Origin: Nocardiopsis_B sediminis
GTDB lineage: Bacteria; Actinomycetota; Actinomycetes; Streptosporangiales; Streptosporangiaceae
Direction of reading: 5' to 3'
DNA: 64,000 nucleotides
Assembly (NCBI RefSeq): GCF_042650565.1
Contig: NZ_JBHSBH010000008.1
Location: 62,001-126,000, forward strand
The notes under the pieces are model-generated. The model saw only the letters and a program-made list of their open reading frames with translations. It was not told the DNA's origin and ran no database searches. Made by a program: the position numbers and the translations under genes. Below are positions 51,002 to 59,390 of this stretch, one piece after another (the stretch's first letter is position 1; each line of letters begins with the position of its first letter).

Positions 51002-51727
51002 TCAGCGCTGGTCAGCTCTAGGTGCGCCGCCGGTTGCCAGGCGCATCAGATCGGTGTCGAAGTCGACGTCGTCGACCGACCGCTGCGAGCGGGTGGCGTT
51101 GCCGGCGAAGCGGTGCTGGTAGCCGTCCCATTCCGAGTCGGCGATGGTCGTCCGGATCCCGGCGTCGACCAGGTGGGCCAGTTCCCCCGCGGCGCGTTCG
51201 ATGCGGCGGGTGAACGCCGGTGAGGCCCAGTCGTCGGGCGTCGCGAACAGCGACGTCGGGACCGGAAGCGCCCGCAGGAAGGCGAACAGCGGGCGCATCT
51301 GGTCGTCCACCACCATGGCGTGGCGTTCGCTGCCGGCGGTGGCGGCGAGGACGACCGGGGTCGCGATGACCAGGTCGTCGTCGAGGACGTCGACGAAGGA
51401 CTTGAACAGGCCGCTGACGCCGGCCTTGTAGACCGGCGTGCTCATGACGAGCACGTCGGCGGCGGCGATCCGGTCGACGGCCTCCTGCACCGGGCCGTCG
51501 AGGTGGCCTGCGACGACCGCACGCGCGATGTCGCCGGCGATCGGAGCCAGCTCGATCACGCTCGCCGTCGCGTCGCGGCCGCCGCGGCGCAGGGCCTCGA
51601 GGGCCTTGCCCGCGACGCGGTCGGCGAGCATCCTCGTGCTCGAGGGATCGCTCACCCCCGCGCTGACGACGACCAGCCGGACCGGCTCGGGCCCGCCCGC
51701 GCGGGGCTGCGTCAGGTGATCGTTCAT
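51002..51727 (-). CDS. NAD(P)H-dependent FMN reductase partner of the LLM monooxygenase
   Basis: 241 aa flavodoxin-fold reductase of the MsuE/CE1759 type: RLVVVSAGVSDPSSTRMLAD binds FMN phosphate, ADVLVMSTPVYKAGVSGLFK and FVDVLDDDLVIATPVVLAAT are the remaining flavin loops. It would supply reduced FMN to the LLM-class oxygenase encoded 58 bp upstream on the same strand, as in CE1758/CE1759 pairs. The upstream gene and this one form an operon. Start ATG 51727. Confidence 0.9.
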   Translation of the reverse strand: MNDHLTQPRAGGPEPVRLVVVSAGVSDPSSTRMLADRVAGKALEALRRGGRDATASVIELAPIAGDIARAVVAGHLDGPVQEAVDRIAAADVLVMSTPVYKAGVSGLFKSFVDVLDDDLVIATPVVLAATAGSERHAMVVDDQMRPLFAFLRALPVPTSLFATPDDWASPAFTRRIERAAGELAHLVDAGIRTTIADSEWDGYQHRFAGNATRSQRSVDDVDFDTDLMRLATGGAPRADQR

Positions 51728-51785
51728 GACTGTCCTGCCTTCTTCCTACCGGGTCCGGGAGCGTCTGCGGCCGGGTGGGCGGTGG

Positions 51786-52970
51786 TCATACGGCCGGGTA
51801 GCGGGCCGGCGCCTTGGGGTCGCTGTCCTGGTAGGGGGAGTCCCCGGACAGGTTGTCGCCCCGGTTCGGATTGGGCCGCGGCTGACGCGGCTCGGCGTCG
51901 CCGTACTTCGCCCGCACGAGCGTGGCGTGCGTGGGCGCGTCGGGGACACCGGGTGCACGGCGGGACTCCAGCTCGCGGCGCAGCACCGGGACGACCTCGG
52001 TGGCAAGTAGCTCGACCTGCTCGAGCGCCGTCTCGACCGGAAGGGCCAGACCGTCGAGGTTCCACAGCTGGCGCTGGTAGTCGCCGAACCCCTCCTGGAA
52101 GGTCAGGGTCTTGTCGATGACCTCCTGGGGGCTGCCGACGCTGAGCGGCGTCTGGCTCGCGTAGTCGTCAAGGCGGCTCCCGCGGAAGAGACCGTAGTTC
52201 TCGAAGTAGGGACGGAACGCGGCGTAGGCGTCCTGGGAGCGGCGGGCGATGAACACCTGCCCTCCGAGCCCCACGATCGCCTGGTCGGCGGTCCCGTGCC
52301 CGTAGTGCTCGAAGCGCTTGCGGTAGAGGTCCACCAGGGGCTTGAAGTGGAAGTTGGGCGCCAGGATGTGGTTGGCGAAATAGCCGTTGCCGTAGAAGGC
52401 GGCCTGCTCGGCGATCTCCGGGCTCCGGATCGCGCCGTGCCAGACGAACGGCGGCACGTCGTCCAGCGGCCGCGGGGTCGATGTGAACCCCTGGAGCGCC
52501 GTGCGGAACCCGCCCTCCCAGTCCACGACGTCCTCGCGCCACAGCCGGTGCAGCAGGTTGTAGTTCTCCAGCGCGAGCGCGACGCCGTCGCGGATGTCCT
52601 TGCCGAACCACGGGTAGACCGGCCCGGTGTTGCCCCGCCCGAGCATGAGGTCCAGGCGGCCCTCGGCGAGGTGCTGGACCGTCGCGTAGTCCTCGGCGAT
52701 CTTGACCGGGTCGTTGGTCGTGATCAGCGTGACCGACGTGCTCAGGACGATGGTGCGGGTGACCGCCGCGACGTGGCCCAGGATCGCCGGTGGCGAGGAC
52801 GGGATGAAGGGCGGGTTGTGGTGCTCGCCGAGCGCGAAGACGTCGAGGCCGAGCTCGTCGGCGTGCCGGGCGATACGGACGATGTTGCGGATGCGTTCGG
52901 CCTCGCTCTGCGTCCGCCCGGTGACCGGGTCGGGGGCGATGTCGCCGATGGTGAAGATGCCGAACTGCAC
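51786..52970 (-). CDS. LLM-class flavin-dependent oxidoreductase (CE1758 family)
   Basis: 394 aa luciferase-like monooxygenase, TIM barrel using FMNH2 or F420. Seen: MQFGIFTIGDIAPDPVTGRT, DVFALGEHHNPPFIPSSPP (GEHH motif), LMLGRGNTGPVYPWFGKD and VGSPQEVIDKTLTFQEGFGD. The dedicated reductase gene downstream argues for FMNH2. GTG 52970 follows GAGAGGA. The promoter carries AGTTGAC-CT-GTCCACT (52990-53005), an imperfect palindrome that could bind a MarR or TetR protein. Confidence 0.92.
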   Translation of the reverse strand: MQFGIFTIGDIAPDPVTGRTQSEAERIRNIVRIARHADELGLDVFALGEHHNPPFIPSSPPAILGHVAAVTRTIVLSTSVTLITTNDPVKIAEDYATVQHLAEGRLDLMLGRGNTGPVYPWFGKDIRDGVALALENYNLLHRLWREDVVDWEGGFRTALQGFTSTPRPLDDVPPFVWHGAIRSPEIAEQAAFYGNGYFANHILAPNFHFKPLVDLYRKRFEHYGHGTADQAIVGLGGQVFIARRSQDAYAAFRPYFENYGLFRGSRLDDYASQTPLSVGSPQEVIDKTLTFQEGFGDYQRQLWNLDGLALPVETALEQVELLATEVVPVLRRELESRRAPGVPDAPTHATLVRAKYGDAEPRQPRPNPNRGDNLSGDSPYQDSDPKAPARYPAV

Positions 52971-53376
52971 GGTGGGGGTCCTCTCGGTTTAGTTGACCTG
53001 TCCACTTCTATCACTGTATAACAGCCACCGGAGCCGGCGGGCGTGCCGGCGGGCGTCTCCGACGTCGCCACCACCACCGCCTCCTCCGTCGGCTTCGGCC
53101 TGGAACCCCAGGACGACGGACGGTCGTCCACCCATGACGGAGGCGGGCGACCACGGCGGTTTCCGGTCCGCGGCGTCGGCTCGCCGGACTCGTGGTCCGA
53201 GCCGGCGACGGCGACGACCTGGCCGAGCCCATGACCGGCGGCCACTCGGGTAGCTGAACCGCGTTGGCCGGCCGCGTCGCCGGGCGGCCCGGGAGGTCCA
53301 CTCCTGCGGGCCGTCCACCGGCCTGCCCGCCGACCGCCCACATCCACTACGTCGCAACCGCCCCGGAGGGACACCC
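52971..53376. other. Divergent intergenic region, no supported gene
   Basis: Between the LLM operon and the flavodoxin-like gene. The first 50 bp are AT-rich with the imperfect palindrome AGTTGAC-CT-GTCCACT and TTATACAG on the reverse strand, probably the LLM promoter. GCCGGCGGGCGT is repeated in tandem at about 53034-53057. The remainder is GC-rich and shows no gene. Confidence 0.5.
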
Positions 53377-54102
53377 ATGACCGCATCCGTGACCGACAAG
53401 CCCGACTTCACCGGGCTGCGCGCGATGTACATCAACTGCACCCTCAAACGCTCCCCCGAGCGCAGCCACACCCAGGGCGTGGTCGACCGCAGCGTGGCGA
53501 TCATGGAGGCGAACGGGGTCGGCGTGGATCAGATCCGCGCCGTCGACCACGACATCGCCACCGGAGTCCGCCCCGACATGACCGAGCACGGGTGGGACAC
53601 CGACGAATGGCCCGCGCTTCTGGACCGGGTCCTTGCCTCCGACATCCTGGTCATCGCCGGACCGATCTGGCTCGGCGACAACAGCTCGGTGACCCGCCGG
53701 GTGATCGAGCGGCTCTACGGCTACTCCGGCGTGCTCAACGAGCACGGCCAGTACGCCTACTACGGACGCGTCGGCGGCGCCCTGATCACCGGCAACGAGG
53801 ACGGCCTCAAGCACTGCGCGATGAGCATCCTCTACAGCCTGCAACACATCGGGTTCACGGTCCCGCCCCAGGCCGACGCGGGCTGGCTCGGCGAGGTCGG
53901 CCCCGGCCCCTCCTACCTCGACGAGGGCTCCGGCGGCCCGGACAACGACTTCACCAACCGCAACGTCGCGTTCATGACCTACAACCTGCTCCACGTCGCG
54001 TCGATGATCCGGCGTTCCGGTGGGTTCCCGGCCTACGGAAACCAGCGCGCGGCCTGGGACGCCGGCTCCCGCCCCGGCAGCGCCAATCCCGAATACCGCT
54101 GA
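53377..54102 (+). CDS. Flavodoxin-fold NAD(P)H-dependent oxidoreductase
   Basis: 241 aa, FMN-reductase/flavodoxin family: RAMYINCTLKRSPERSHTQG binds the FMN phosphate, DILVIAGPIWLGDNSSVTRR and YYGRVGGALITGNEDGLKHC are the flavin-contact loops. Family members are annotated as NADPH-dependent FMN or quinone reductases. GGAGGG precedes ATG 53377. It is followed 24 bp later by a DUF5996 gene in the same operon. Confidence 0.88.
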   Translation: MTASVTDKPDFTGLRAMYINCTLKRSPERSHTQGVVDRSVAIMEANGVGVDQIRAVDHDIATGVRPDMTEHGWDTDEWPALLDRVLASDILVIAGPIWLGDNSSVTRRVIERLYGYSGVLNEHGQYAYYGRVGGALITGNEDGLKHCAMSILYSLQHIGFTVPPQADAGWLGEVGPGPSYLDEGSGGPDNDFTNRNVAFMTYNLLHVASMIRRSGGFPAYGNQRAAWDAGSRPGSANPEYR

Positions 54103-54126
54103 GCGCCGCGAAGGAAGTGCGAACCG

Positions 54127-55068
54127 ATGTCCGTCCCGGCAACGATGAGCTGGCCGAGCCTGCGGGTTTCCGACTGGACCCCTACCCGCGACACCTTGCA
54201 CATGTGGACGCAGATCGTGGGCAAGATCCGCATGGCCCACGCTCCGCTGATCAACCACTGGTGGCAAGTCACGTTCTACGTCAGCCCGCGCGGGCTGACG
54301 ACGTCGACCATCCCCTACCGCAACGGGGCCTTCGAGATCGAGTTCGACTTCGTCGGCCACCGGCTCGAGGTCCGCAGCAGTGACGGCGGGGCGCGGAGCC
54401 TCCCGCTGCGTCCGATGCCGGTCGCCGAGTTCTACGCCCGGGTCATGGACATGCTCGGCCGGCTGGGGATCGAGGCGCCGATCCGGCCGCACCCCAACGA
54501 GGTCGAGCCGGCGATCCCCTTCGCCGAGGACCACGACCACGCCTCCTACGACGGCGAGGCGGTCACCCTGTTCTGGCGTCAGCTGCTCCAGGCGAACCGG
54601 GTGATCGGCGAGTTCCGGTCGCACTTCGTCGGCAAGGTCAGCCCGGTGCACTTCTTCTGGGGAGCGATGGATCTCGCCTGCACCCGCTTCTCCGGGCGGC
54701 CGGCTCCGCCGCACCCGGGCGGAGCGCCCAACTGCGGCGACTGGGTCATGGTCGAAGGCTACTCCCGGGAACTGTCCAGCTGCGGGTTCTGGCCCGGCGG
54801 TGGTGAGGAAGGCGCCTTCTACTCCTACGCCTACCCCGAACCCGACGGGTTCGCCGATCAGCCGGCCGGCCCCGAAGGCGCGTACTTCAGCAGCGAATTC
54901 CAGCAGTTCCTGCTGCCCTATGAGGTCGCCCGCGCCGCCCCCGACCCCGACCGCGCGGTCGCCGAATTCCTCCGCACCACCTACGAGGCGGCCGCGGACC
55001 GCGGGCACTGGGACCGCTCCGCGCTGGAGGACAATCCCTTCCGGTGGCAGGAGACCCCTGCGTCTTGA
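54127..55068 (+). CDS. DUF5996 family protein
   Basis: 313 aa of the DUF5996 family, no known function. Recognisable conserved segments: WPSLRVSDWTPTRDTLHMWT at the start, HAPLINHWWQVTFYVSPRGL, VHFFWGAMDLACTRFSGRPA and AFYSYAYPEPDGF with many aromatic residues. Probably cytosolic and enzymatic in look, but no catalytic motif can be named. Cotranscribed with the flavodoxin-like gene. GAAGGA lies upstream of ATG 54127. Confidence 0.85.
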   Translation: MSVPATMSWPSLRVSDWTPTRDTLHMWTQIVGKIRMAHAPLINHWWQVTFYVSPRGLTTSTIPYRNGAFEIEFDFVGHRLEVRSSDGGARSLPLRPMPVAEFYARVMDMLGRLGIEAPIRPHPNEVEPAIPFAEDHDHASYDGEAVTLFWRQLLQANRVIGEFRSHFVGKVSPVHFFWGAMDLACTRFSGRPAPPHPGGAPNCGDWVMVEGYSRELSSCGFWPGGGEEGAFYSYAYPEPDGFADQPAGPEGAYFSSEFQQFLLPYEVARAAPDPDRAVAEFLRTTYEAAADRGHWDRSALEDNPFRWQETPAS

Positions 55069-55089
55069 GGAAACGACACGGGCAGGCGA

Positions 55090-55446
55090 TCAGTGAGGGC
55101 GCGGGTCCTGGTCGCGGGCCTCGGTGATGCAGGCGTGCAGCCGGGTGCGTGCTTGCCGTAGGTCCGTCATCTGCCGGTCGAGGCGGTCGCGCTCGGCCTC
55201 GAGCAGGTCCAGCAGTTGCGGTGGCGCTTCGCCGGAGTCGGCGAACGGCAGGACCTCGCGGATGGTTCTGCTGGGCAGGCCCTGGGGGTAGAGCCGTTGG
55301 ATCAGCCTGACCCTTTCGACGGCACCGGCCGGATACTGACGCTGGCCACCCGGATTCCGGGTGGAGTGCAGCAAGTCCTGCTGTTCGTAGTAGCGCAGCG
55401 CCCGGACGCTGACGCCCGCCTTCGCGGCGACCTCTCCGATCCGCAC
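55090..55446 (-). CDS. MerR-family transcriptional regulator
   Basis: 118 aa. MerR HTH at the N-terminus: RIGEVAAKAGVSVRALRYYE with wing QQDLLHSTRNPGGQRQY, followed by the dimerisation coiled coil LDLLEAERDRLDRQMTDLRQ. GTG 55446 has AGGAGG just upstream and gives the usual family start; an upstream in-frame start adds 12 unrelated residues. Divergent from an NmrA-like gene with a MerR-type operator between. No metal-binding Cys cluster, so a redox or organic inducer is more likely. Confidence 0.92.
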   Translation of the reverse strand: MRIGEVAAKAGVSVRALRYYEQQDLLHSTRNPGGQRQYPAGAVERVRLIQRLYPQGLPSRTIREVLPFADSGEAPPQLLDLLEAERDRLDRQMTDLRQARTRLHACITEARDQDPRPH

Positions 55447-55482
55447 CCGTCCTCCTGATTCGGTGGCACGTCCGACTTGCAC

Positions 55483-55498
55483 CTGACGTTGGCGTCAG
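55483..55498. promoter_or_regulatory. MerR-type operator CTGACG-N4-CGTCAG
   Basis: Perfect inverted repeat in the divergent promoter. On the forward strand TTGCAC (55477-55482) could be the -35 and TTAGCC (55502-55507) the -10, giving the long 19-bp spacer that MerR activators untwist. The site also overlaps the reverse start region of merR, so both genes should respond. Confidence 0.65.
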
Positions 55499-55546
55499 CT
55501 TTTAGCCTAGCGCCACTCACGTCTCCACCCCCAGGAAGGAACAGCA

Positions 55547-55600
55547 GTGCGCATCAGGAACACGGCCGTGATCGAGGAGGGCGCCGCGTGGTCGGCATGA
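55547..55600 (+). CDS. Short leader ORF (17 codons) overlapping the NmrA gene
   Basis: GTG at 55547 with AGGAAGGA seven bases upstream opens a 17-codon ORF (RIRNTAVIEEGAAWSA) whose TGA (55598) overlaps ATG 55597 of the NmrA gene as ATGA. It may couple translation of the enzyme to the leader, or be the relic of a larger gene. The peptide is not recognised. Confidence 0.35.
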   Translation: MRIRNTAVIEEGAAWSA

Positions 55601-56517
55601 CCGAAACCAGCGGAACCGTCGTCGTCCTGGGCGCCACGGGACAGCAGGGAGGAGCGGTCGCCGCGGCGCTGCGGGCCGACGGGTGGGCGGTGCGCGCTCT
55701 CGTGCGCGATCCCTCCGGCCACCGGGCCCGCTCCCTCGCCGCCGCCGGCGTCGAGACCGTCCGCGGCGACCTCGGCGATCCGGAGTCGTTGCGCGCGGCG
55801 TTCTCCGGCGCCCATGGGGTCTTCAGCGTCCAGCCGAACTCCGGCCAGGCCGGCTCCGGCGTGACCGACGAAGACGAGGTCCGCTTCGGCACGACGGTCG
55901 CCGACACCGCCGAGCGCTGCGGCGTCGCCCACCTCGTCTACAGCTCGACGGTCGCTGTGGGGCCGACACCGACGGGCGTCGCTCACCTCGACGTCAAGGG
56001 CCGCATCGAAGCCCATGTCCGGGACCTGGGCATCGACACCACCATCATCCGGCCGGCCACGTTCATGGAGATCCTGGTGCAACCCGGGACGGGCCTGGAC
56101 CGGGGACACCTGTCCTTCCTGATGCGGCCCGACCAGGCCATGCAGTTCATCGCGGTATGCGATATCGGCCAGGTCGTCGCCGCGGTCTTCGGCTCACCCG
56201 ACCGGTACGCCGGCCGAACGACGGAGATCGCCGGTGACGCCCTCACCGGCAACGCCCTGGCCGGGCACCTGACCCGTGCCGCCGGCCGCCCGATCGGCTA
56301 CAGCCGCCTGCCGGAGACCTTGCTGGCGCAGGATGAGGTCCTCGGCAAGGTGGCGGCGCTCGCCGACAACGGCAGGCTGGCGGGAAACGCCGACCTCGAC
56401 GCGCTGCGCGCGGAGTTCCCCTTCCTGCTGCGCTTCGAGGACTGGCTGACGGGCCCTGGCGCGCGCCTTCTCGAAGCGGCGCTCCGCTCCACGGACACGG
56501 GCTTCTCCCTGCGCTGA
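55588..56517 (+). CDS. NmrA-like NAD(P)-binding atypical short-chain dehydrogenase
   Basis: 309 aa. Nucleotide fold VVVLGATGQQGGAVAAALRA, then ALVRDPSGHRARSLAAAGVE and VRGDLGDPESLRAAFSGAHG, typical of NmrA/HSCARG redox sensors. VYSSTVAVG replaces the YxxxK of active SDRs, so it is more likely an NADP sensor or azoreductase-like enzyme. GTG 55588 has AGGAGG seven bases upstream; ATG 55597 is the alternative start, overlapping the short leader ORF. Divergent from merR; probably induced by it. Confidence 0.9.
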   Translation: MVGMTETSGTVVVLGATGQQGGAVAAALRADGWAVRALVRDPSGHRARSLAAAGVETVRGDLGDPESLRAAFSGAHGVFSVQPNSGQAGSGVTDEDEVRFGTTVADTAERCGVAHLVYSSTVAVGPTPTGVAHLDVKGRIEAHVRDLGIDTTIIRPATFMEILVQPGTGLDRGHLSFLMRPDQAMQFIAVCDIGQVVAAVFGSPDRYAGRTTEIAGDALTGNALAGHLTRAAGRPIGYSRLPETLLAQDEVLGKVAALADNGRLAGNADLDALRAEFPFLLRFEDWLTGPGARLLEAALRSTDTGFSLR

Positions 56518-56667
56518 AGCAGGCCCTATGGGCGATCGGGCCTGCCCTCAGGGCGGGGCCTGAACTGCGTGGGCTTGGGTACGGCGGACGTTGGCTCGCT
56601 GATGGGCGCGTCGCCGTGACGTCGACTTGAATGGATGAGGCGTCAACCATGTCGTTACACTGCGATT

Positions 56668-57135
56668 ATGAACGCGACGCCACGCTGGCTCGATCCGGAT
56701 CAGAAGGCCGCCTGGGACAGCTTCATCCGCATGCAGGAGACGCTCATGGGGCGGCTGTCCCGGCTCGTCCAGTCGGACTCCGGGATGTCCGCCTCCGACT
56801 TCATCGTGCTGCACAATCTCACCGAAACGGGCGGCGGGCGGATGCGCGTTCTGGAGCTGGCCAAGCTCCTGGAGTGGGAGAAGAGCCGCATGTCCCACCA
56901 GACCACGCGGATGATGAAGCGCGGGCTCGTGGTCAGGGAGGAGTGCCCGGAGGACGCGCGCGGAGCGTTCATCGTCGTCACTCCGGACGGCTACAAGGCG
57001 ATCGCAGAGGCCGCGCCCATACACGTCGAGCACGTCCGCCGTCTGTTCATCGACGCCCTGACCCCGAACCAACTCAGCACGTTCGGCCGGCTCTCCCAGC
57101 GCGTCTCGGACCACATGCTGAACCAGTTGGACTGA
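56668..57135 (+). CDS. MarR-family transcriptional regulator
   Basis: 155 aa. Winged helix: GMSASDFIVLHNLTETGGGR, MRVLELAKLLEWEKSRMSHQ (recognition helix) and wing RGLVVREECPEDARGAFIVV. The start ATG 56668 lies 7 bases after TTACACT, a good -10, so the mRNA is probably leaderless; upstream in-frame GTG/ATG starts lack support. The palindrome AGTTGAT-GG-ATCAACT 225 bp downstream is a candidate target. Confidence 0.92.
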   Translation: MNATPRWLDPDQKAAWDSFIRMQETLMGRLSRLVQSDSGMSASDFIVLHNLTETGGGRMRVLELAKLLEWEKSRMSHQTTRMMKRGLVVREECPEDARGAFIVVTPDGYKAIAEAAPIHVEHVRRLFIDALTPNQLSTFGRLSQRVSDHMLNQLD

Positions 57136-57360
57136 ACGGGCGATACGGAGTTCTCGTCGAGGGGCCGTGCCGGCGCCGGCGGTTGCCACGACCGCCGACG
57201 CGCGGAACCGTGCCGTTCGCGCCTGCCTGGACGTGCATCGGTGAACTTCGGTTGACCTGTCATCGATCGTAGCGGCGTGAGGCTGTCGCAGATGCTCGCT
57301 TGAAGTGGGGTTTCGATGGTGCCGGGAGCGGCGATGGTGCGCGTCGCCTTGCGTGGAATA

Positions 57361-57376
57361 AGTTGATGGATCAACT
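57361..57376. promoter_or_regulatory. MarR-type palindrome AGTTGAT-GG-ATCAACT
   Basis: Perfect 7-bp arms with a 2-bp centre, 50 bp upstream of the acetyltransferase-ferredoxin operon and downstream of the marR gene. Size and TTGAT/ATCAA arms suit a MarR dimer. The rest of 57136-57425 holds no gene. Confidence 0.65.
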
Positions 57377-57425
57377 GAATCCGGTTAGTGTGGTGGCATG
57401 GTCGACCGACCCCGGAGGAGGACGT

Positions 57426-57734
57426 ATGGCGGTCGAAGTGAGCGACGTGCCCGAGGCGAAGCGCTACCAGGCCCGCGTTGACGGAGAGCCCAAGGTCGCG
57501 GGCGTCGCGGAGTACATCCGTACGTCAGAACTCGTCGCGTTCGTGCACACCGAGGTCACGCCGGAGTACGAGGGCAGGGGAGTCGGATCCGCTCTGGCCC
57601 GCACCGCCCTTGACGAGGCGCGGGCCGCGAACCTGCGGGTGCTGGCGACCTGCCCCTTCTTCTCGGGCTGGATCGCCCGTCATCCCGAATACCAGGACCT
57701 GCTCTACCGGTCGCGCAGCAAGGTCAGCGACTGA
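57426..57734 (+). CDS. Small GNAT-fold acetyltransferase (YjdJ-like)
   Basis: 102 aa, a minimal N-acetyltransferase: VAFVHTEVTPEYEGRGVGSA contains the acetyl-CoA pyrophosphate loop (Q/R-x-x-G-x-G/A form EGRGVGSA), followed by LARTALDEARAANLRVLATC and the tail FFSGWIARHPEYQDLL common to this small group. GGAGGAG precedes ATG 57426. The next gene encodes an iron-sulfur protein; E. coli yjdJ and yjdI form the same pair. Substrate unknown. Likely MarR-regulated. Confidence 0.9.
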   Translation: MAVEVSDVPEAKRYQARVDGEPKVAGVAEYIRTSELVAFVHTEVTPEYEGRGVGSALARTALDEARAANLRVLATCPFFSGWIARHPEYQDLLYRSRSKVSD

Positions 57735-57771
57735 ACGGCCGGAGTCGGACACGATGGTGACGGAGGCCGGT

Positions 57772-58017
57772 ATGAGCGGTGGATCCGAGAAGAAGGCGTA
57801 CGAGGGGCGGTCGATCACGGTCACCTTCGAGGCCCGGCGCTGTCGGCACGCCGCCGAATGCGTCCGCGGTCTGCCCGAGGTGTTCGACACGGCCCGGCGC
57901 CCGTGGATCCAGCCGGACCGCGCCCCTGCCGACCGCCTGGCCGAAGTGGTGCGGCGCTGCCCCTCAGGCGCACTTCAGTACCGGCTCGCGGACGAGGGCA
58001 TCGACAAGGTCACCTGA
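57772..58017 (+). CDS. Divergent 4Fe-4S mono-cluster protein (YjdI-like)
   Basis: 81 aa. Cys24, His26, Cys30 and Cys63 (EARRCRHAAECVRGLP ... RRCPSGALQY) match the Fer4_19 family ligands. ATG 57772 has GGAGG five bases upstream; ATG 57754 is in frame. Cotranscribed with the small acetyltransferase, the arrangement of E. coli yjdIJ. Role is unknown; an electron carrier or redox sensor is plausible. Confidence 0.88.
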   Translation: MSGGSEKKAYEGRSITVTFEARRCRHAAECVRGLPEVFDTARRPWIQPDRAPADRLAEVVRRCPSGALQYRLADEGIDKVT

Positions 58018-58174
58018 TGGTGTGACGGCGATGCACCACGGCCCTGATCGCCACCGCCGTTCATCGGATCCGTGTTCCTGATCATCACTGGCTGATGTAG
58101 TGGTCGGAGATGAGCCGGCGGAGCGCATTTCTGCTGTATCGAAATGTCCGTGACAGTGAGAAAGGGGTTGCCCG

Positions 58175-59302
58175 GTGCAGGTGCACGGGTGGCACGACCC
58201 CTCATTCCGGCCGGTGCGGGAGATATTCGCGCAGCAGTTGGAGACGGGGAACGAACTGGGTGGTGGCATCGTCGTTGATGTCGACGGGTACGTCGTGGTC
58301 GACATCTGGGGCGGTTGGCGCGACGCCGAACACCGCGAGCGGTGGTCGGGGAATACGATCACCAATCTCTGGTCGACCACCAAAATGGTCACCAACCTCG
58401 CCGCGCTGATGCTGATCGACCGAGACCGGCTCGACCCGTATTCGCCGGTGGCGCGGTATTGGCCGGAATTCGCCGAGAACGGCAAGGAGCACGTCGAGGT
58501 CCGTCACATCCTCAGCCACACCTCCGGAGTCGCCGGCTGGGAGGCGCCGTTTCAGGTGGAGGACATGTACGCCACCGCCACGGCCACCCGCCGGCTGTCC
58601 GCGCAGGCACCGTGGTGGGAACCGGGAACGGCATCCGGGTATCACGCCCAGAGCCAGGGCCATCTGGTGGGTGAGCTGGTTCGCCGGGCCAGCGGCAGGT
58701 CCCTGACGGATTTCGTTGCCGAGGAGATCTCCGGCCCACTCGGCGCGGACTTTCAGATCGGCGCGACCGAGGCCGACTGGGGCCGGATCGCGGCGATCAC
58801 GCCTCCACCGCCGCTGGACATGGACCTGGACCGGGACGGCCTGCCGTACAAGGTCCTCATGAGGACGCCCGTCCCCGCCGAAACGGCCAATTCCGCCGCG
58901 TGGCGTCGCGCCGAATTGGGTGCGGTCAACGGTCACGGCAACGCGCGCTCGGTGGCCAGGATCCTGAGTTCCCTGGCGCTGGACGGCGTGGTGGACGGGG
59001 TGAAACTCCTCTCCCCGGATACCATTTCGCTCATCTTCGACGAGCAGAGCCATGGAATTGATCTCGTCCTCGGTATCCCGCTTCGATTCGGAATCGGCTA
59101 CGCCCTGCCCGAAACCGCGACACTGCCGTATGTGCCTCAGGGTCGCGCCTGCTACTGGGGAGGTTGGGGCGGGTCGCTCTCCATCATGGATCTCGATACA
59201 CGCACGACGATCAGCTATGCGATGAACAAGATGGCGCCCGGGATCATCGGATCGGACCGATCCGAGGCCTACGTGCGCGCCATTCACGATTGCCTGCGAT
59301 AA
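58175..59302 (+). CDS. Class C beta-lactamase-family serine hydrolase
   Basis: 375 aa. Nucleophile motif NLWSTTKMVTNLAA is SxxK; the second motif is SGYHAQSQGHLVGEL (YxxS/N type). HILSHTSGVAGWEAPF is the family's LLxHTSG. Length and motifs fit EstB-type esterases more than true beta-lactamases; no signal peptide, so cytosolic. GTG 58175 follows AAAGGGG. Upstream 58018-58174 has no clear operator. Confidence 0.92.
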   Translation: MQVHGWHDPSFRPVREIFAQQLETGNELGGGIVVDVDGYVVVDIWGGWRDAEHRERWSGNTITNLWSTTKMVTNLAALMLIDRDRLDPYSPVARYWPEFAENGKEHVEVRHILSHTSGVAGWEAPFQVEDMYATATATRRLSAQAPWWEPGTASGYHAQSQGHLVGELVRRASGRSLTDFVAEEISGPLGADFQIGATEADWGRIAAITPPPPLDMDLDRDGLPYKVLMRTPVPAETANSAAWRRAELGAVNGHGNARSVARILSSLALDGVVDGVKLLSPDTISLIFDEQSHGIDLVLGIPLRFGIGYALPETATLPYVPQGRACYWGGWGGSLSIMDLDTRTTISYAMNKMAPGIIGSDRSEAYVRAIHDCLR

Positions 59303-59390
59303 CGGACACGCTGAAAGGCTGAAAGCAGGAGGCGGCTCCACGCCCCTGCCCTCCAAGGCGCACCCACCGGGAAACGACGGGAAAGAGACC

